48,660 nucleotides of DNA from Phycisphaera sp. (GCA_023300125.1 JALZVY010000175.1:1-48660), one strand, 5' to 3'. Counted from the first letter of the stretch, positions 1 to 7,649 are shown. Notes: generated by a model from the letters alone, not told the origin. Translations and numbers: made by a program.

Positions 1-744
1 GCGGCGGCGGGTGGCCAGGGCCACCCCGCCCAGGGCCAGCAGGCCCGCGGTGGCGGGCTCGGGGACGAGGACCGCCTCGGCGGTGTTGGCCGTCAGGCGG
101 ATGGCAAACGTGGCGGTGTCGAGATTTGAGGCGCCGTTGTCGATCAGGTCAAACACGAAGGTGCCTTCCACGGCCGACAGATCTGCCAGCGACGAGACCA
201 ACTGGAACTCGGGGTGAGCGTCGAACTCAAATTGGCCGGGCAAGCTCACCACGTCGCCGATGGCCAGCTGGGACAAGCCCGAGCCGGCGAGCTCCAATTC
301 AACGCTCGAAAATCGGAAGTTGCCGAACCCAATGACAAAGTCCACGTCGGTGGCGAGATCGGCACTCACCAAACGGAAGTCGATGTCGGCAGTGTTGGGC
401 AGGCCTTCACTCTCGAAGCCGGTGTCGTCATTGATAAACCCGCTGGTGATGCCCGACACCGGGTTGCTGCCAAAGACGTTGCCGCTGAGCGGCGAAGGCG
501 CGATGCCCAGCTGGCCTTGAGCCTGAGGCAGGAAAAGGGTGATGAGCTCCTCGCCATTGGGGCCGGCGACTCCGGGGACGGGGGTGATGCCTTCGAACTC
601 AAGGTCAATGGCTCCGGCGTTGGCGGCCACCACGATGTGGGGCACGCCTTCGGGCTCTTCTTCTTCGAACTGCGCAAAAGCGGGCAGGGACTGGGTCAGG
701 CTAAGACTGGCGGCGAGGGACAAAACAAAGGGGAACTTTTTCAT
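1..744 (-). CDS. PEP-CTERM secreted protein, cassette copy 1 (3' end outside window)
   Basis: This gene starts at ATG 744 and runs off the left edge; 248 codons are visible and no stop is reached. The protein opens with a signal peptide (MKKFPFVLSLAASL, cleavage likely after LPAFA) followed by an acidic Glu-rich stretch and a PHI motif. It ends with a VPEP motif, a hydrophobic segment and an Arg run, the usual PEP-CTERM sorting signal (exosortase-dependent surface targeting is family knowledge). It is related to the protein at 2569-3201: both share the acidic mature N-terminus, PHI, a similar beta-rich body and the same tail. It is the last visible gene of the first Fur-linked cassette, 59 bases after the pseudopilin gene. 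The biochemical role is unknown; the context suggests metal homeostasis. Cyanobacterial all3515-type proteins are a known precedent for Zur-repressed PEP-CTERM proteins, but homology to them was not tested. Confidence 0.88.
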   Translation of the reverse strand, partial: MKKFPFVLSLAASLSLTQSLPAFAQFEEEEPEGVPHIVVAANAGAIDLEFEGITPVPGVAGPNGEELITLFLPQAQGQLGIAPSPLSGNVFGSNPVSGITSGFINDDTGFESEGLPNTADIDFRLVSADLATDVDFVIGFGNFRFSSVELELAGSGLSQLAIGDVVSLPGQFEFDAHPEFQLVSSLADLSAVEGTFVFDLIDNGASNLDTATFAIRLTANTAEAVLVPEPATAGLLALGGVALATRRR

Positions 745-803
745 AGCGAAATCTTTCTCTCACAAGGGGGGCAAAGCAGTAAGCCACAGGAAACAGGTCG
801 CAT

Positions 804-1568
804 TTAGCGTGACACCTGGGGCCAATAGAGGTTCGTACGCCAGCGCGGCACGCTGCCGCCGACGTTTTCAATGGTTTCGGAACGGGTGAGCGACTCGGCA
901 TGGCCATCCAAAAAGGCGTAGTTGGCCGTGCCTTGATGCTGCTCGATCTCGACCTGGCGGGAGACCAAGTCGTCTCCGGGATCGCCGATGATTGCGCCGA
1001 CCCAGTTTTCGGGGTGCACGTGGTCGGCGCTGGCAAAGCCGTTGCTGTCGCTGGTGGTGGTGCCTTCGACCAGCTCAACGCTAAAAATCGTTTTCACCGG
1101 GCGGAGCACGTTGTCGACGTTGCGGAAAGGCTCGTAACCCGGAGCGTGGCCCAGGGTGAACGGCAACGCGTAACTGATGCGCCTTAGCCGGTTGTTGGTC
1201 GGCGCGGGCACGTCAAAATACGGGCTGTCGTCGCTGGGGCAGCGGTAGAGCAGCGGCGTGTCGATATACGAAGACAGCGTGAACAACCACGAGCCTTGGG
1301 CGCTCAGGGCTTCTCCCCCCTCGCTGAAACCGACTCCGGGCAGGTCGCCTTCGAAATCGAAGGCGTAGTTGACCGAGGCGATGGACATCATCCGCATGTT
1401 GCTCAGGCACTTGATCATGCGGCTGGTTTCGCGGGCCTGGCCCAGCGCGGGCAGCAGCAGGCCCATCAACAGCGCAATGATGCTGATGACCACAAGCAGC
1501 TCAATAAGGGTGAATGCTCGATGCGCAAACGATGCCGCGCGATGACGCACGGGAAAACAGAAGACCAC
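804..1568 (-). CDS. H-X9-DG pseudopilin-like protein, cassette copy 1
   Basis: A 254-residue protein with a type II secretion/type IV pilin prepilin leader: a short basic N-terminus, then the [16 protein letters not shown] core at about residues 18-33. A prepilin peptidase would cleave before the Phe of FTLIE. Near the C-terminus [12 protein letters not shown] matches the H-X9-DG motif of the large planctomycete/verrucomicrobial pseudopilin family (DUF1559-like group). The start is GTG 1568, preceded by GGAG about seven bases upstream; the same leader (GACGGAGCC) precedes the paralogue at 3264-4025. It lies 65 bases after the His/Cys membrane protein gene and 59 bases before the PEP-CTERM gene, all on one strand, so the four genes are probably one operon. 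Its role is unknown; such proteins are presumed to be membrane-anchored or to form short pseudopili. Confidence 0.9.
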   Translation of the reverse strand: MVFCFPVRHRAASFAHRAFTLIELLVVISIIALLMGLLLPALGQARETSRMIKCLSNMRMMSIASVNYAFDFEGDLPGVGFSEGGEALSAQGSWLFTLSSYIDTPLLYRCPSDDSPYFDVPAPTNNRLRRISYALPFTLGHAPGYEPFRNVDNVLRPVKTIFSVELVEGTTTSDSNGFASADHVHPENWVGAIIGDPGDDLVSRQVEIEQHQGTANYAFLDGHAESLTRSETIENVGGSVPRWRTNLYWPQVSR

Positions 1569-1633
1569 GGTAGGGCTCCGTCAGGAAGCTGAAGGCGTAT
1601 GCCGCAGCGCAGGGCGCTCGACAACGTTCGGGT

Positions 1634-2056
1634 TCAGGCGCTTCGTGACGGGGGGCCGCGCACCGGCGGGTGGGTGCGGGGACGCGCGGCGGGTGCCGCG
1701 GCGAAGACAAGGCGAAGACGTGTGCCCACCAGGCGTTGGCCCGGCAGCGCGTCGTGCGGGGCGGTGGGGGCGAAGCTGGCGGCCAGCAGGGTGCAGACCT
1801 GGCAGTCGTGGTCGGGTTGGGGGGCGGCCGGTTCGTCGCTTGGTGTGGACGCGGGTGCGTGGTGGCAGCACGCCGTGGTCCCGGAGGTGCGGGTTTGCTG
1901 ACCGGGGGCGCCGGCTTGTGCGTGGCCCCCGTGGGCCAACACGCGGTGAGCCAGGCCCGCGCCGCCGGTGGCCACGGCGATCAGGGCGGCCAAGGCCACA
2001 GCCGCCGCTGCGCTCAGGGCTGGTTTAGATCGTGGGGCGCGGCGGGTCATGCTCAC
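1634..2056 (-). CDS. Small His/Cys-bearing membrane protein, cassette copy 1
   Basis: A 140-residue protein with one N-terminal hydrophobic segment (about residues 14-40) ending in [10 protein letters not shown], followed by a low-complexity region with likely metal ligands: HGGH, CCHH and DHDCQVC. The C-terminus ends in RGPPSRSA, nearly identical to the copy-2 protein, which confirms paralogy. It is read from GTG 2056 (or ATG 2050); the GTG overlaps the TGA of the truncated Fur gene in a GTGA coupling, exactly as in copy 2. The CxxC and clustered histidines suggest metal binding at the membrane, perhaps as in DUF2946-like small proteins, but this is inferred from composition. Coding potential is supported mainly by the conserved second copy. 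Confidence 0.75.
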   Translation of the reverse strand: MSMTRRAPRSKPALSAAAAVALAALIAVATGGAGLAHRVLAHGGHAQAGAPGQQTRTSGTTACCHHAPASTPSDEPAAPQPDHDCQVCTLLAASFAPTAPHDALPGQRLVGTRLRLVFAAAPAARPRTHPPVRGPPSRSA

Positions 2057-2292
2057 GGCTCGCAGGTGCCGCGGTCGGCGGGTTCGAACCGCATGGTGCC
2101 GTCGCCCTGGGGGACTTCTTTGAGCAGACCGTTGCGCACGCCTGCGTTGACCGCGCGGTAGACGGTGGCGATGCCCGGCCGGACCTTCTTTTTGAAGGCC
2201 ATACGGATCTGCACGGCGGTCAGCGGCCCTTCTGCCTCGGCTAGGGCGGCGTAGATGGCTTCACGGGCTTGTGGGGTGGAGGGGGCGCTCAT
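2053..2292 (-). CDS. Truncated Fur/Zur-type regulator (DNA-binding domain only)
   Basis: A 79-residue protein matching the winged-helix half of Fur-family regulators. The helix carrying PGIATVYRAVNA is the recognition region, followed by the wing and FEPADRG. It stops four residues later, whereas the paralogue at 4539-4907 continues with HHHH and two CxxC motifs that bind metal and build the dimerisation domain. The product therefore lacks visible metal-sensing and dimerisation parts. No leftover of the missing domain is seen, since the next gene overlaps the stop codon (GTGA), so this looks like a clean deletion and not a fresh frameshift. The ATG at 2292 directly abuts a perfect inverted repeat (2293-2312). 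It could be a metal-blind binder of the same operator, a partner of the full-length protein, or a decaying copy. Confidence 0.85.
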   Translation of the reverse strand: MSAPSTPQAREAIYAALAEAEGPLTAVQIRMAFKKKVRPGIATVYRAVNAGVRNGLLKEVPQGDGTMRFEPADRGTCEP

Positions 2293-2312
2293 ATTGATAA
2301 TAGATTATCAAT
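2293..2312. promoter_or_regulatory. Perfect Fur/Zur-type operator
   Basis: ATTGATAATAGATTATCAAT is a perfect inverted repeat with 9-base arms and a 2-base centre. It matches the TGATAAT-n-ATTATCA pattern of Fur/Zur boxes. It touches the start codon of the truncated Fur gene and overlaps the expected -10 region, so a bound repressor would block transcription start. Confidence 0.8.
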
Positions 2313-2329
2313 CTAGGTGGTCGTGTCAA
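2304..2329 (-). promoter_or_regulatory. Probable promoter of cassette copy 1
   Basis: On the minus strand a consensus TTGACA (-35) lies at 2329-2324, inside GCGGTTGACACG, a string that also precedes copy 2. A GATAAT -10 candidate at 2309-2304 gives a short 14-base spacer; TAATCT at a longer spacing is an alternative. In either case transcription would start within about 15 bases of the ATG, so the mRNA may be nearly leaderless. No Shine-Dalgarno sequence is visible. Confidence 0.6.
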
Positions 2330-2504
2330 CCGCAGGCGTGGATTGTTCAGCGGGCAAGGCCCCGGTCTGCCGGTGGCCGCGTGATCGACGGGGGTGCCAC
2401 CGTCCCGGTGGGGCGAGGCGATTGGCCAGGTTCAGTGGAGCGAATCCGAACCACGCAGTCGCTCTGCAGCGGGCTTAACGGGCCCGTGGGCTTGGGGAGG
2501 TGCT

Positions 2505-2539
2505 AAAAAAAAGCGGCCGCCGCGGGAAGCGGCGGCCGC
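2505..2539 (-). terminator. Rho-independent terminator of cassette copy 2
   Basis: A perfect 11-base GC-only stem (2513-2523 with 2529-2539) with a 5-base loop is followed on the minus strand by eight T residues (2512-2505). It lies 29 bases after the stop of the PEP-CTERM gene and separates the two tandem cassettes. Confidence 0.92.
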
Positions 2540-2568
2540 CGAAGTTATGCCTGGATGAGGCTTCGGTC

Positions 2569-3201
2569 TCAGGCGCTGCGGCGACGGCGCAGGGCCAGCG
2601 GGGCGACCAGCGCCAGCAGGGCCGCGCTGGCGGGCTCGGGCACGGTCAGCACGAGGCTGAACTGACCCAGCGTGGCTTCGCCGCCGGCGACGTTGATGAT
2701 GTCAAACGTGGCGGTGGCGGGGGTGAAGTCGTCAATGGCGTTGGTGAGCGCCCAGGTCGGGTGCAGGTCGAATGCGGTGCCCAGGGCCAGCTGGGCGCCC
2801 ACGGCGTCGAACAGCTGGGTGACGCCGTCAAAAGCCAAAAAGTTGTCCGACGCGCTGACCAGGCGGATGACGATGTCCGCGTCGATCGTGCCGCCTTCTT
2901 CGCCCGCGCCCTCGACCTCGGAGACGAAGCCCAGGTCGTCGTTGGGGCTGGGCGTGTCGTTGAGAGGGCGGGTTTGGTAGTTGCCCAGCGAGAAAAACGA
3001 TGCGTCGAGGGTGAGGGTGGGGATGGGGCCCGACTCGTCGAGGCCGGTCTCGACTTCGAACTCGATCTCGAGTTCAGTCCCGTCCTGGGCGATGGCGATG
3101 TGGGGGGCGCCGTCGCCCTCTTCTTCTTGGGCCAGGGCGGGCAGGGCAGCGCCCGCGAGCAGGGTGGCCAGGACAGCGGTGTGGTGGAAGCGTTGGAACA
3201 T
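2569..3201 (-). CDS. PEP-CTERM secreted protein, cassette copy 2
   Basis: A 210-residue protein starting at ATG 3201, preceded by AGGAG seven bases upstream. Residues 1-24 form a signal peptide ending ALPALA. The mature start is acidic (QEEEGDG), then APHIAIA, then a beta-rich body of about 150 residues. The tail is VPEPASAALLALVAPLAL plus an Arg run, a textbook PEP-CTERM signal. No enzymatic motif is seen. It is paralogous to the protein at 1-744 and closes the second cassette, with a strong terminator downstream. The 62-base spacing to the pseudopilin gene supports cotranscription from the Fur-boxed promoter near 4918-4945. It is probably an exported, surface-retained protein; a role in metal acquisition or storage is inferred from its neighbours. 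Confidence 0.9.
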   Translation of the reverse strand: MFQRFHHTAVLATLLAGAALPALAQEEEGDGAPHIAIAQDGTELEIEFEVETGLDESGPIPTLTLDASFFSLGNYQTRPLNDTPSPNDDLGFVSEVEGAGEEGGTIDADIVIRLVSASDNFLAFDGVTQLFDAVGAQLALGTAFDLHPTWALTNAIDDFTPATATFDIINVAGGEATLGQFSLVLTVPEPASAALLALVAPLALRRRRSA

Positions 3202-3263
3202 GGTTTCTCCTAGTGAAACAAAAAGGCAAAGGGGGGTGGGAGCAGATGCGGCGGACCGTGCCC

Positions 3264-4025
3264 TTAGCGGGCGACGTCGGCCCACACGCGGTTGGTCACA
3301 AACAAGGGGTTGAACAGGGTGGCGGCGGGGTCGACCTCAAAGATGTCTGAGCGGGCGGCGTTTTCGGCGTGGCCGTCCAGAAAGGTGTAGTTGGCGCGTT
3401 CGGCGTGCTGCCGGATCTCCAGCTGCAGCCCGATGGTTGCGTCGTGGGTCGACGGATCACCAAACCACGTTTCGGGGTGGAAGTGGTCCGAGGTGGCAAA
3501 GCCGGTGGGGCTTTCTTCCGCCAACTCGGCGATGTATACGGTGGCCGAAGTCCGCGGGACCCGGTGCAGCACGTTGAGGCCTTGGTACGTGGGGCTGGAG
3601 GTGAGTCCGCTGTGCAAGAAACTGGTCGCATAACCCACGCGCCGAAGCCGGCCGGTCCCGTCCGGGACGTCCCAGGCGGGGCTGTCGTCCGACGGGCAGC
3701 GGTAGTGCAGCGTGCCTCCGGCGTAATCTTGCAGCAGGAAGAACCAGGCGCCCTGCTCGGGGAAGGTCTCGCCGCCGTGGCTGAAGCCAACGGTCGGAAG
3801 GGTATCGTCGTAGTCGCCGGCGTAGGCGACGCTGGAGATCCCCATCTGCCGCATGTTGCTGAGGCACTTGGCCATACGCGCGGTTTCGCGAGCGCTGCCC
3901 AGCACCGGCAACAGGATGCCGATGAGCAGTGCGATGATGCTGATGACGACCAGCAACTCAATCAGGGTAAACGCGCGACGCGTGGACGTCGCCGTGCCCG
4001 AAAGCACGAGGGGACAGGGGGCCAT
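3264..4025 (-). CDS. H-X9-DG pseudopilin-like protein, cassette copy 2
   Basis: A 253-residue paralogue of the protein at 804-1568. It has a prepilin leader, then [19 protein letters not shown] (about residues 16-34), a conserved CLSNMRQM segment, a CPSDDSP motif shared with copy 1, and the C-terminal [12 protein letters not shown] that fits H-X9-DG. The start ATG 4025 is preceded by GACGGAGCC, the same leader as copy 1. Prepilin peptidase processing and membrane anchoring through the hydrophobic helix are family knowledge; the function of this soluble domain is not established. It is positioned between the His-rich membrane protein and the PEP-CTERM gene. The conserved pairing with a PEP-CTERM protein in both cassettes suggests the two products work together at the cell surface. 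Confidence 0.9.
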   Translation of the reverse strand: MAPCPLVLSGTATSTRRAFTLIELLVVISIIALLIGILLPVLGSARETARMAKCLSNMRQMGISSVAYAGDYDDTLPTVGFSHGGETFPEQGAWFFLLQDYAGGTLHYRCPSDDSPAWDVPDGTGRLRRVGYATSFLHSGLTSSPTYQGLNVLHRVPRTSATVYIAELAEESPTGFATSDHFHPETWFGDPSTHDATIGLQLEIRQHAERANYTFLDGHAENAARSDIFEVDPAATLFNPLFVTNRVWADVAR

Positions 4026-4098
4026 GGCATGGCTCCGTCGGGAAAGCGATGAAGGGATCGCCGTGGGTGCATAAAAACGCCCACAGCAACGAACCGGG

Positions 4099-4542
4099 TC
4101 ACGCGCTAAACGACGGGGGGCCGCGGGCAGGCGGCAGCGGCTCGCGGGCCGCGGGGGGTGTCACGCCGCGAGTGGCGGGAGGCAGAAGATTCAGGGGCCA
4201 CAGCGCCGGGGCGGCGTCGGGATTCTCGGGTGGTGTGACGCCGGAAGCGAGCAGTTTGCAGACGTCGCAGTTGTGTGGGGCCGAGTCGTGGTCGGCCGGG
4301 GCGTCGGCCGGGGCGTCCGCGGGGAGCGGAACGTGCGCTGAAGCGCAGGCGGTGCCCCCGTGGCCGTGTGCATCGGTCTGGACGTTCGGTTGGGCTGTGG
4401 CTTGCGCGTGGGTGTGCGCGTGGGACAGGGCCCGGTGTGCGAGCCCGGCGCCGCCGGTGGCGAAGGCCAGAATCGCGACCAGCGCGCAGACGAACCCGAT
4501 GTGGGCCGGACCAAACGGGGCTCGGGGGGTGGGGGGTGTCAC
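4099..4542 (-). CDS. Small His-rich membrane protein, cassette copy 2
   Basis: A 147-residue protein with one hydrophobic segment (about residues 14-35) ending in [10 protein letters not shown], identical to copy 1 at this point. It is followed by a histidine-rich stretch ([13 protein letters not shown]) and HNCDVCKLL, a CxxC motif equivalent to HDCQVCTLL in copy 1. The C-terminus RGPPSFSA is also shared. It starts at GTG 4542, which overlaps the TGA of the Fur gene (GTGA), so translation is probably coupled to the regulator. The His clusters and CxxC make metal binding likely, either as a sensor, chaperone or store facing the periplasm. No characterised family was recognised with certainty; DUF2946-type proteins are the nearest idea. 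Confidence 0.8.
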   Translation of the reverse strand: MTPPTPRAPFGPAHIGFVCALVAILAFATGGAGLAHRALSHAHTHAQATAQPNVQTDAHGHGGTACASAHVPLPADAPADAPADHDSAPHNCDVCKLLASGVTPPENPDAAPALWPLNLLPPATRGVTPPAAREPLPPARGPPSFSA

Positions 4543-4907
4543 GCGCAGACGTCGCAGAGACCGAAAAGTGTCAGGTCGTGGCCGGTGAGGGTGAAGCCGT
4601 CGGGAACCAGCGGGGACAGCCGCCCGGGGCAGCCGGCAACGTCAATCACCCGCTCGCATTGGGTGCAGGCGAAGTGGTGGTGGTGGCCGCGGTCGGCCGG
4701 TTCGTAGCGGGTGGTGTCGTCACCGGGGAGCGTGACGGCCACATAGGTTCCCGAATCTAGGCCGGCGTTCAGGGCCCGGTAGACCGTGGCGATGCCCGGC
4801 GTCTTGGCGTGGTTTTTGAGTTCGGCCAGCACCTCGGCTGCGCTGAGGGGACCCTCGGCGTCGCTTAGCACGTCAAATACTGTCTGCTGGGCGGGCGTCA
4901 AAGCCAT
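4539..4907 (-). CDS. Fur-family metal-dependent repressor (Zur-like)
   Basis: A 122-residue Fur-family protein. The winged-helix domain carries the recognition segment TPGIATVYRALNAG (about residues 36-49). It continues with YEPADRGHHHHFACTQC: four histidines at 75-78 and CxxC at 81-84, then the dimerisation strands and a second CxxC at 118-121. The paired CxxC motifs are the structural zinc site of the family, and the histidines belong to the regulatory metal region. It is shorter than typical Fur (about 140 residues) and closer to Zur/PerR-like short forms. ATG 4907 directly abuts an imperfect Fur box, which indicates autoregulation. The His-rich partner gene and nearby P1B ATPase favour zinc over iron, but the metal cannot be read from sequence alone. 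Confidence 0.93.
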   Translation of the reverse strand: MALTPAQQTVFDVLSDAEGPLSAAEVLAELKNHAKTPGIATVYRALNAGLDSGTYVAVTLPGDDTTRYEPADRGHHHHFACTQCERVIDVAGCPGRLSPLVPDGFTLTGHDLTLFGLCDVCA

Positions 4908-4925
4908 TTGATACTAGATTATCGT
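4908..4925. promoter_or_regulatory. Fur/Zur-type operator, copy 2 (imperfect)
   Basis: TTGATACTAGATTATCGT contains GATACT-AG-ATTATC, an inverted repeat with one mismatch in six and the same AG centre as the perfect copy-1 box. It begins at the base next to the ATG of the full-length Fur gene. Confidence 0.7.
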
Positions 4926-4945
4926 GGCTAAGGCTTCCGTGTCAA
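4918..4945 (-). promoter_or_regulatory. Promoter of cassette copy 2
   Basis: On the minus strand TTGACA (4945-4940) is followed after 16 bases by GATAAT (4923-4918), five of six matches to the -10 consensus. The start of transcription would fall within a few bases of ATG 4907, suggesting a leaderless or nearly leaderless message. The operator overlaps the -10 box. Confidence 0.72.
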
Positions 4946-5001
4946 CCGCTTAGTGATCATTTGGACCCACGATTGCCCGGCGTGGAGCGACCGTCGGGGG
5001 C

Positions 5002-7047
5002 TCAGGCCGCGGCCACTGGGGTGGTCACCACGGGCCGGCGGGCTTCTTCGGGGTCTTCGCCGTGGGCGTGGACTTCGAGTTCTTCGCCCACCCGCACCAG
5101 GCGGGCGCTGTTGAAGATCACGATGATCGAGCTGATGCCGTGGCCGATGGCGGCCCACATGGGGGTGAGCATGCCTGCGGAGAGCAGGGCGAGCATGAAC
5201 AGGATGTAGACCAGGGTGCCGATGAGGTTCTGGCGGATGACGCTGACGGTCTGGCGGCTGAGGTTGATCAAAAACGGTAGGCGGTCGAGGTTGTTGTTCA
5301 TCAGCGCGATGCGGGCGGCGTCGACCGCCACGTCGCTGCCTGCGGCACCCATGGCGATGCTGACGTGGCCCGCGGCCAGCGCGGGGCCGTCGTTCACGCC
5401 GTCGCCGATGACCGCCACGGTGTGGCCCGCGGCCTTGAGGTCTTCGACCAGGGTGAGCTTGTCGCCGGGCAGGGCCTCGGCGGTGAAGTCGGTGATGCCC
5501 ACCTCGGCGGCCACGCGGTTGGCGGGGCTTTGGCGGTCGCCGGTGATCATGACCCGGCGTTTGACACCCAGCTCGCCCAGGGCGTGGATGGCGGCGGCGG
5601 CTTCTTTGCGTGGCTTGTCGGCCAGGCCCAGCCAGCCGTGGAACTGGCCGTCGACGGCGACGAACAGCAGGCTCATGCCTTCGGAATCGGCCAGGTCGGC
5701 GCTGGCCAGGTCGATGTTTTGTTCTTCGAGCCAGTTTTGCCGGCCCACCAAGACGCGGCGGCCTTCGACCGTGCCGCTGACCCCGCGGCCTGCGACTTCG
5801 GAGAAATCGTCGGCGGCGGGCGGGGTGACCTGGGCTTTGCGGGCGATGGCCCCGACGGCGCGGGCAACGGGGTGGCGTGAGTTTTGCTCGACCGCGGCGG
5901 CCATCCGCAAGAGGTCGGCGCCTTCGACGCCGTCAACGGGCTTGAGGCGGCTGACTTCCAGGTTGCCGGTGGTGATGGTGCCGGTTTTGTCGAAGACAAA
6001 GGCGGTGACGCGGCGGACGACTTCCAGCTCGGCGACGCTTTTGACGTAGACGCCCAGGCGGGCGGCGGCCGACAGCGCGGCGACCACGGCGGTGGGGGCC
6101 GCGAGAATCATGGCGCAGGGGCAGGCGACCAGCAGCAGGCTGATGCTGTTTTTCAGTTCGCCGGTGAAGAAGTAGATCATCGCGGCGATCATGACGACCA
6201 CCGGGGTGTAGAAGGCGGCGTACTTGCCCAGCTCGCGCACGGCGGCGGGGCGGGTTTGGGCGGCCTGCAAGATGAGGCTTTGCACCTTGCCCAGGGTGCT
6301 GTCTTCGCCGGCGCGGGTGATCTCGATTTCCAGCCGGCCGGTTTCGTTGATGGTGCCGCCGTAGACCTCGGCCCCGTCGGCTTTTTCGACCGGCAGGGAT
6401 TCACCGGTGATGTTGGCTTCGTTGACGGTGGACACGCCGCTGCGGATCACGCCGTCGCCGGGGATGTTGTCGCCTGGCAGCACCAGCACCACGTCGCCGG
6501 GCACCAGGGTGGCGGCTTTGACTTCGGTTTCGCTGCCGTCGGCTGCCAGTTTCACGGCGCTGGTGGGCGTGAGCCGGATGAGGCTTTCGATACTTTTGAG
6601 GGCCCCCACCGCGGTGCGGTGTTCGATGAGCGAGGCGATGAGCATGAAAAAGGCCACCGCGGCGCATTCCAGGTATTCGGCGCTGGCGAAGCTGGCGATG
6701 ATGGCCAGGGCCACCAGTTCTTCCATGTGTGAATCGCTGTGCTCGGCGTGCTCGTGCTCGCAGTCGCCGTGGTCGTGGCTGCAGCGGCCGGTGATCAGCC
6801 CTTTGGCGGCGCCGTAAACGATGGGCCCGCCGAGCAAGAGCGCCGCGACCATGGCCAAGAGGTCTGAGTAATCGTCGCTGGGAAAGAGGAACCGCGCGGC
6901 CACAGCGCAGATCAACACCGTGCAACCAAACAGCACCGCGATGATTTTGAAATCGACGCCGCGGTCCTCACCCTGGGCTGCGGCCTCGGGGCTCGCGGGG
7001 TCGTGGTGAACAGGGGCGTTGAGTTCGGTGGAATCCAGAGCAGTCAT
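5002..7047 (-). CDS. P1B-type heavy-metal translocating ATPase (Zn/Cd/Pb/Co class)
   Basis: A 681-residue P-type ATPase. Motifs in order: TGES (214-217, actuator domain), CPC (309-311, transmembrane metal site), DKTG (353-356, phosphorylated Asp), SRHP (P1B HP motif) and GDGVND (hinge). The CPC motif and HP locus define the P1B group and fit soft divalent or monovalent metals. There is no N-terminal HMA CxxC domain; instead a segment rich in His, Cys and acidic residues lies at about 89-107 between the first membrane helices, with a smaller HAHGED near the C-terminus. These may collect metal. No Fur box is seen upstream, and 94 bases separate it from the regulator, so coregulation is uncertain. 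It may export excess metal or supply exported metalloproteins. Confidence 0.95.
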   Translation of the reverse strand: MTALDSTELNAPVHHDPASPEAAAQGEDRGVDFKIIAVLFGCTVLICAVAARFLFPSDDYSDLLAMVAALLLGGPIVYGAAKGLITGRCSHDHGDCEHEHAEHSDSHMEELVALAIIASFASAEYLECAAVAFFMLIASLIEHRTAVGALKSIESLIRLTPTSAVKLAADGSETEVKAATLVPGDVVLVLPGDNIPGDGVIRSGVSTVNEANITGESLPVEKADGAEVYGGTINETGRLEIEITRAGEDSTLGKVQSLILQAAQTRPAAVRELGKYAAFYTPVVVMIAAMIYFFTGELKNSISLLLVACPCAMILAAPTAVVAALSAAARLGVYVKSVAELEVVRRVTAFVFDKTGTITTGNLEVSRLKPVDGVEGADLLRMAAAVEQNSRHPVARAVGAIARKAQVTPPAADDFSEVAGRGVSGTVEGRRVLVGRQNWLEEQNIDLASADLADSEGMSLLFVAVDGQFHGWLGLADKPRKEAAAAIHALGELGVKRRVMITGDRQSPANRVAAEVGITDFTAEALPGDKLTLVEDLKAAGHTVAVIGDGVNDGPALAAGHVSIAMGAAGSDVAVDAARIALMNNNLDRLPFLINLSRQTVSVIRQNLIGTLVYILFMLALLSAGMLTPMWAAIGHGISSIIVIFNSARLVRVGEELEVHAHGEDPEEARRPVVTTPVAAA

Positions 7048-7112
7048 GGGCGGTCCTTGGCAGGCGGTGTGCCCCCATCATAGGTCTGTTGGCTGCAAAA
7101 CGCGTCTGTGGG

Positions 7113-7649
7113 CTATGCCGACGGCACGGTGATGCGGGTCAGTTCGTCGTTATCGGTATTCAGCAGGGCCACGGTGTAGGTGTCGGCCCGGAACAGGGCC
7201 CCGGGGTTGATGACCCGCGTGCGGCCTTGTTGTTGATCGATGCACGTGTGGGTGTGGCCGTGGCAGAGGTACCGGGCGTCGTCGTCCACGGCGCCAGCCA
7301 TGGGGCCGTGTTCGTGTCCGTGGCAGAACACCAGCTGGCCCGAGAGATCCGCGGGGCCTCGGCCGGTGAGGTCAACCACGCCCACGGGGTGGTCCACGCC
7401 CAGGCCCAGGTCTTGGGCGTAGGCGCTCAGGGCCGCGACATCCCAGTCGGTGTTGCCAAATACCAGCCGGGCGGGCACGGGCTGGGTGGTGCCCGGGCGC
7501 GGGGTGCACAGAGCGTCGATCACCTCGACCGTGCCCACGTCGCCCAGGTGCAGCAGCAGCTCGGCGCCGCCTTCCAGCAGCAGGTCGACGCCGCGCTGGG
7601 TGGTGGGGGCGCGGCCGTGAGAGTCCGAAAGCAGGCCGATCAGGGGCAT
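7113..7649 (-). CDS. YfcE/MJ0936-type metallophosphoesterase
   Basis: A 178-residue calcineurin-like phosphoesterase of the short YfcE family. The dimetal motifs appear in order: SDSHG near the N-terminus, HLGDVG, GNTD, CHGHEHG and CHGHTH, followed by INPGAL. These supply the Asp/His/Asn ligands, normally for Mn. The start is ATG 7649 (MPLIGLLSDSHG), which gives the usual family length; a longer in-frame reading to 8030 runs through the trpC region and is not used. Members hydrolyse phosphodiesters in vitro and their cellular substrate is generally unknown. It is divergent from trpC, with about 135 bases between the starts, so the two have separate promoters. Confidence 0.92.
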   Translation of the reverse strand: MPLIGLLSDSHGRAPTTQRGVDLLLEGGAELLLHLGDVGTVEVIDALCTPRPGTTQPVPARLVFGNTDWDVAALSAYAQDLGLGVDHPVGVVDLTGRGPADLSGQLVFCHGHEHGPMAGAVDDDARYLCHGHTHTCIDQQQGRTRVINPGALFRADTYTVALLNTDNDELTRITVPSA

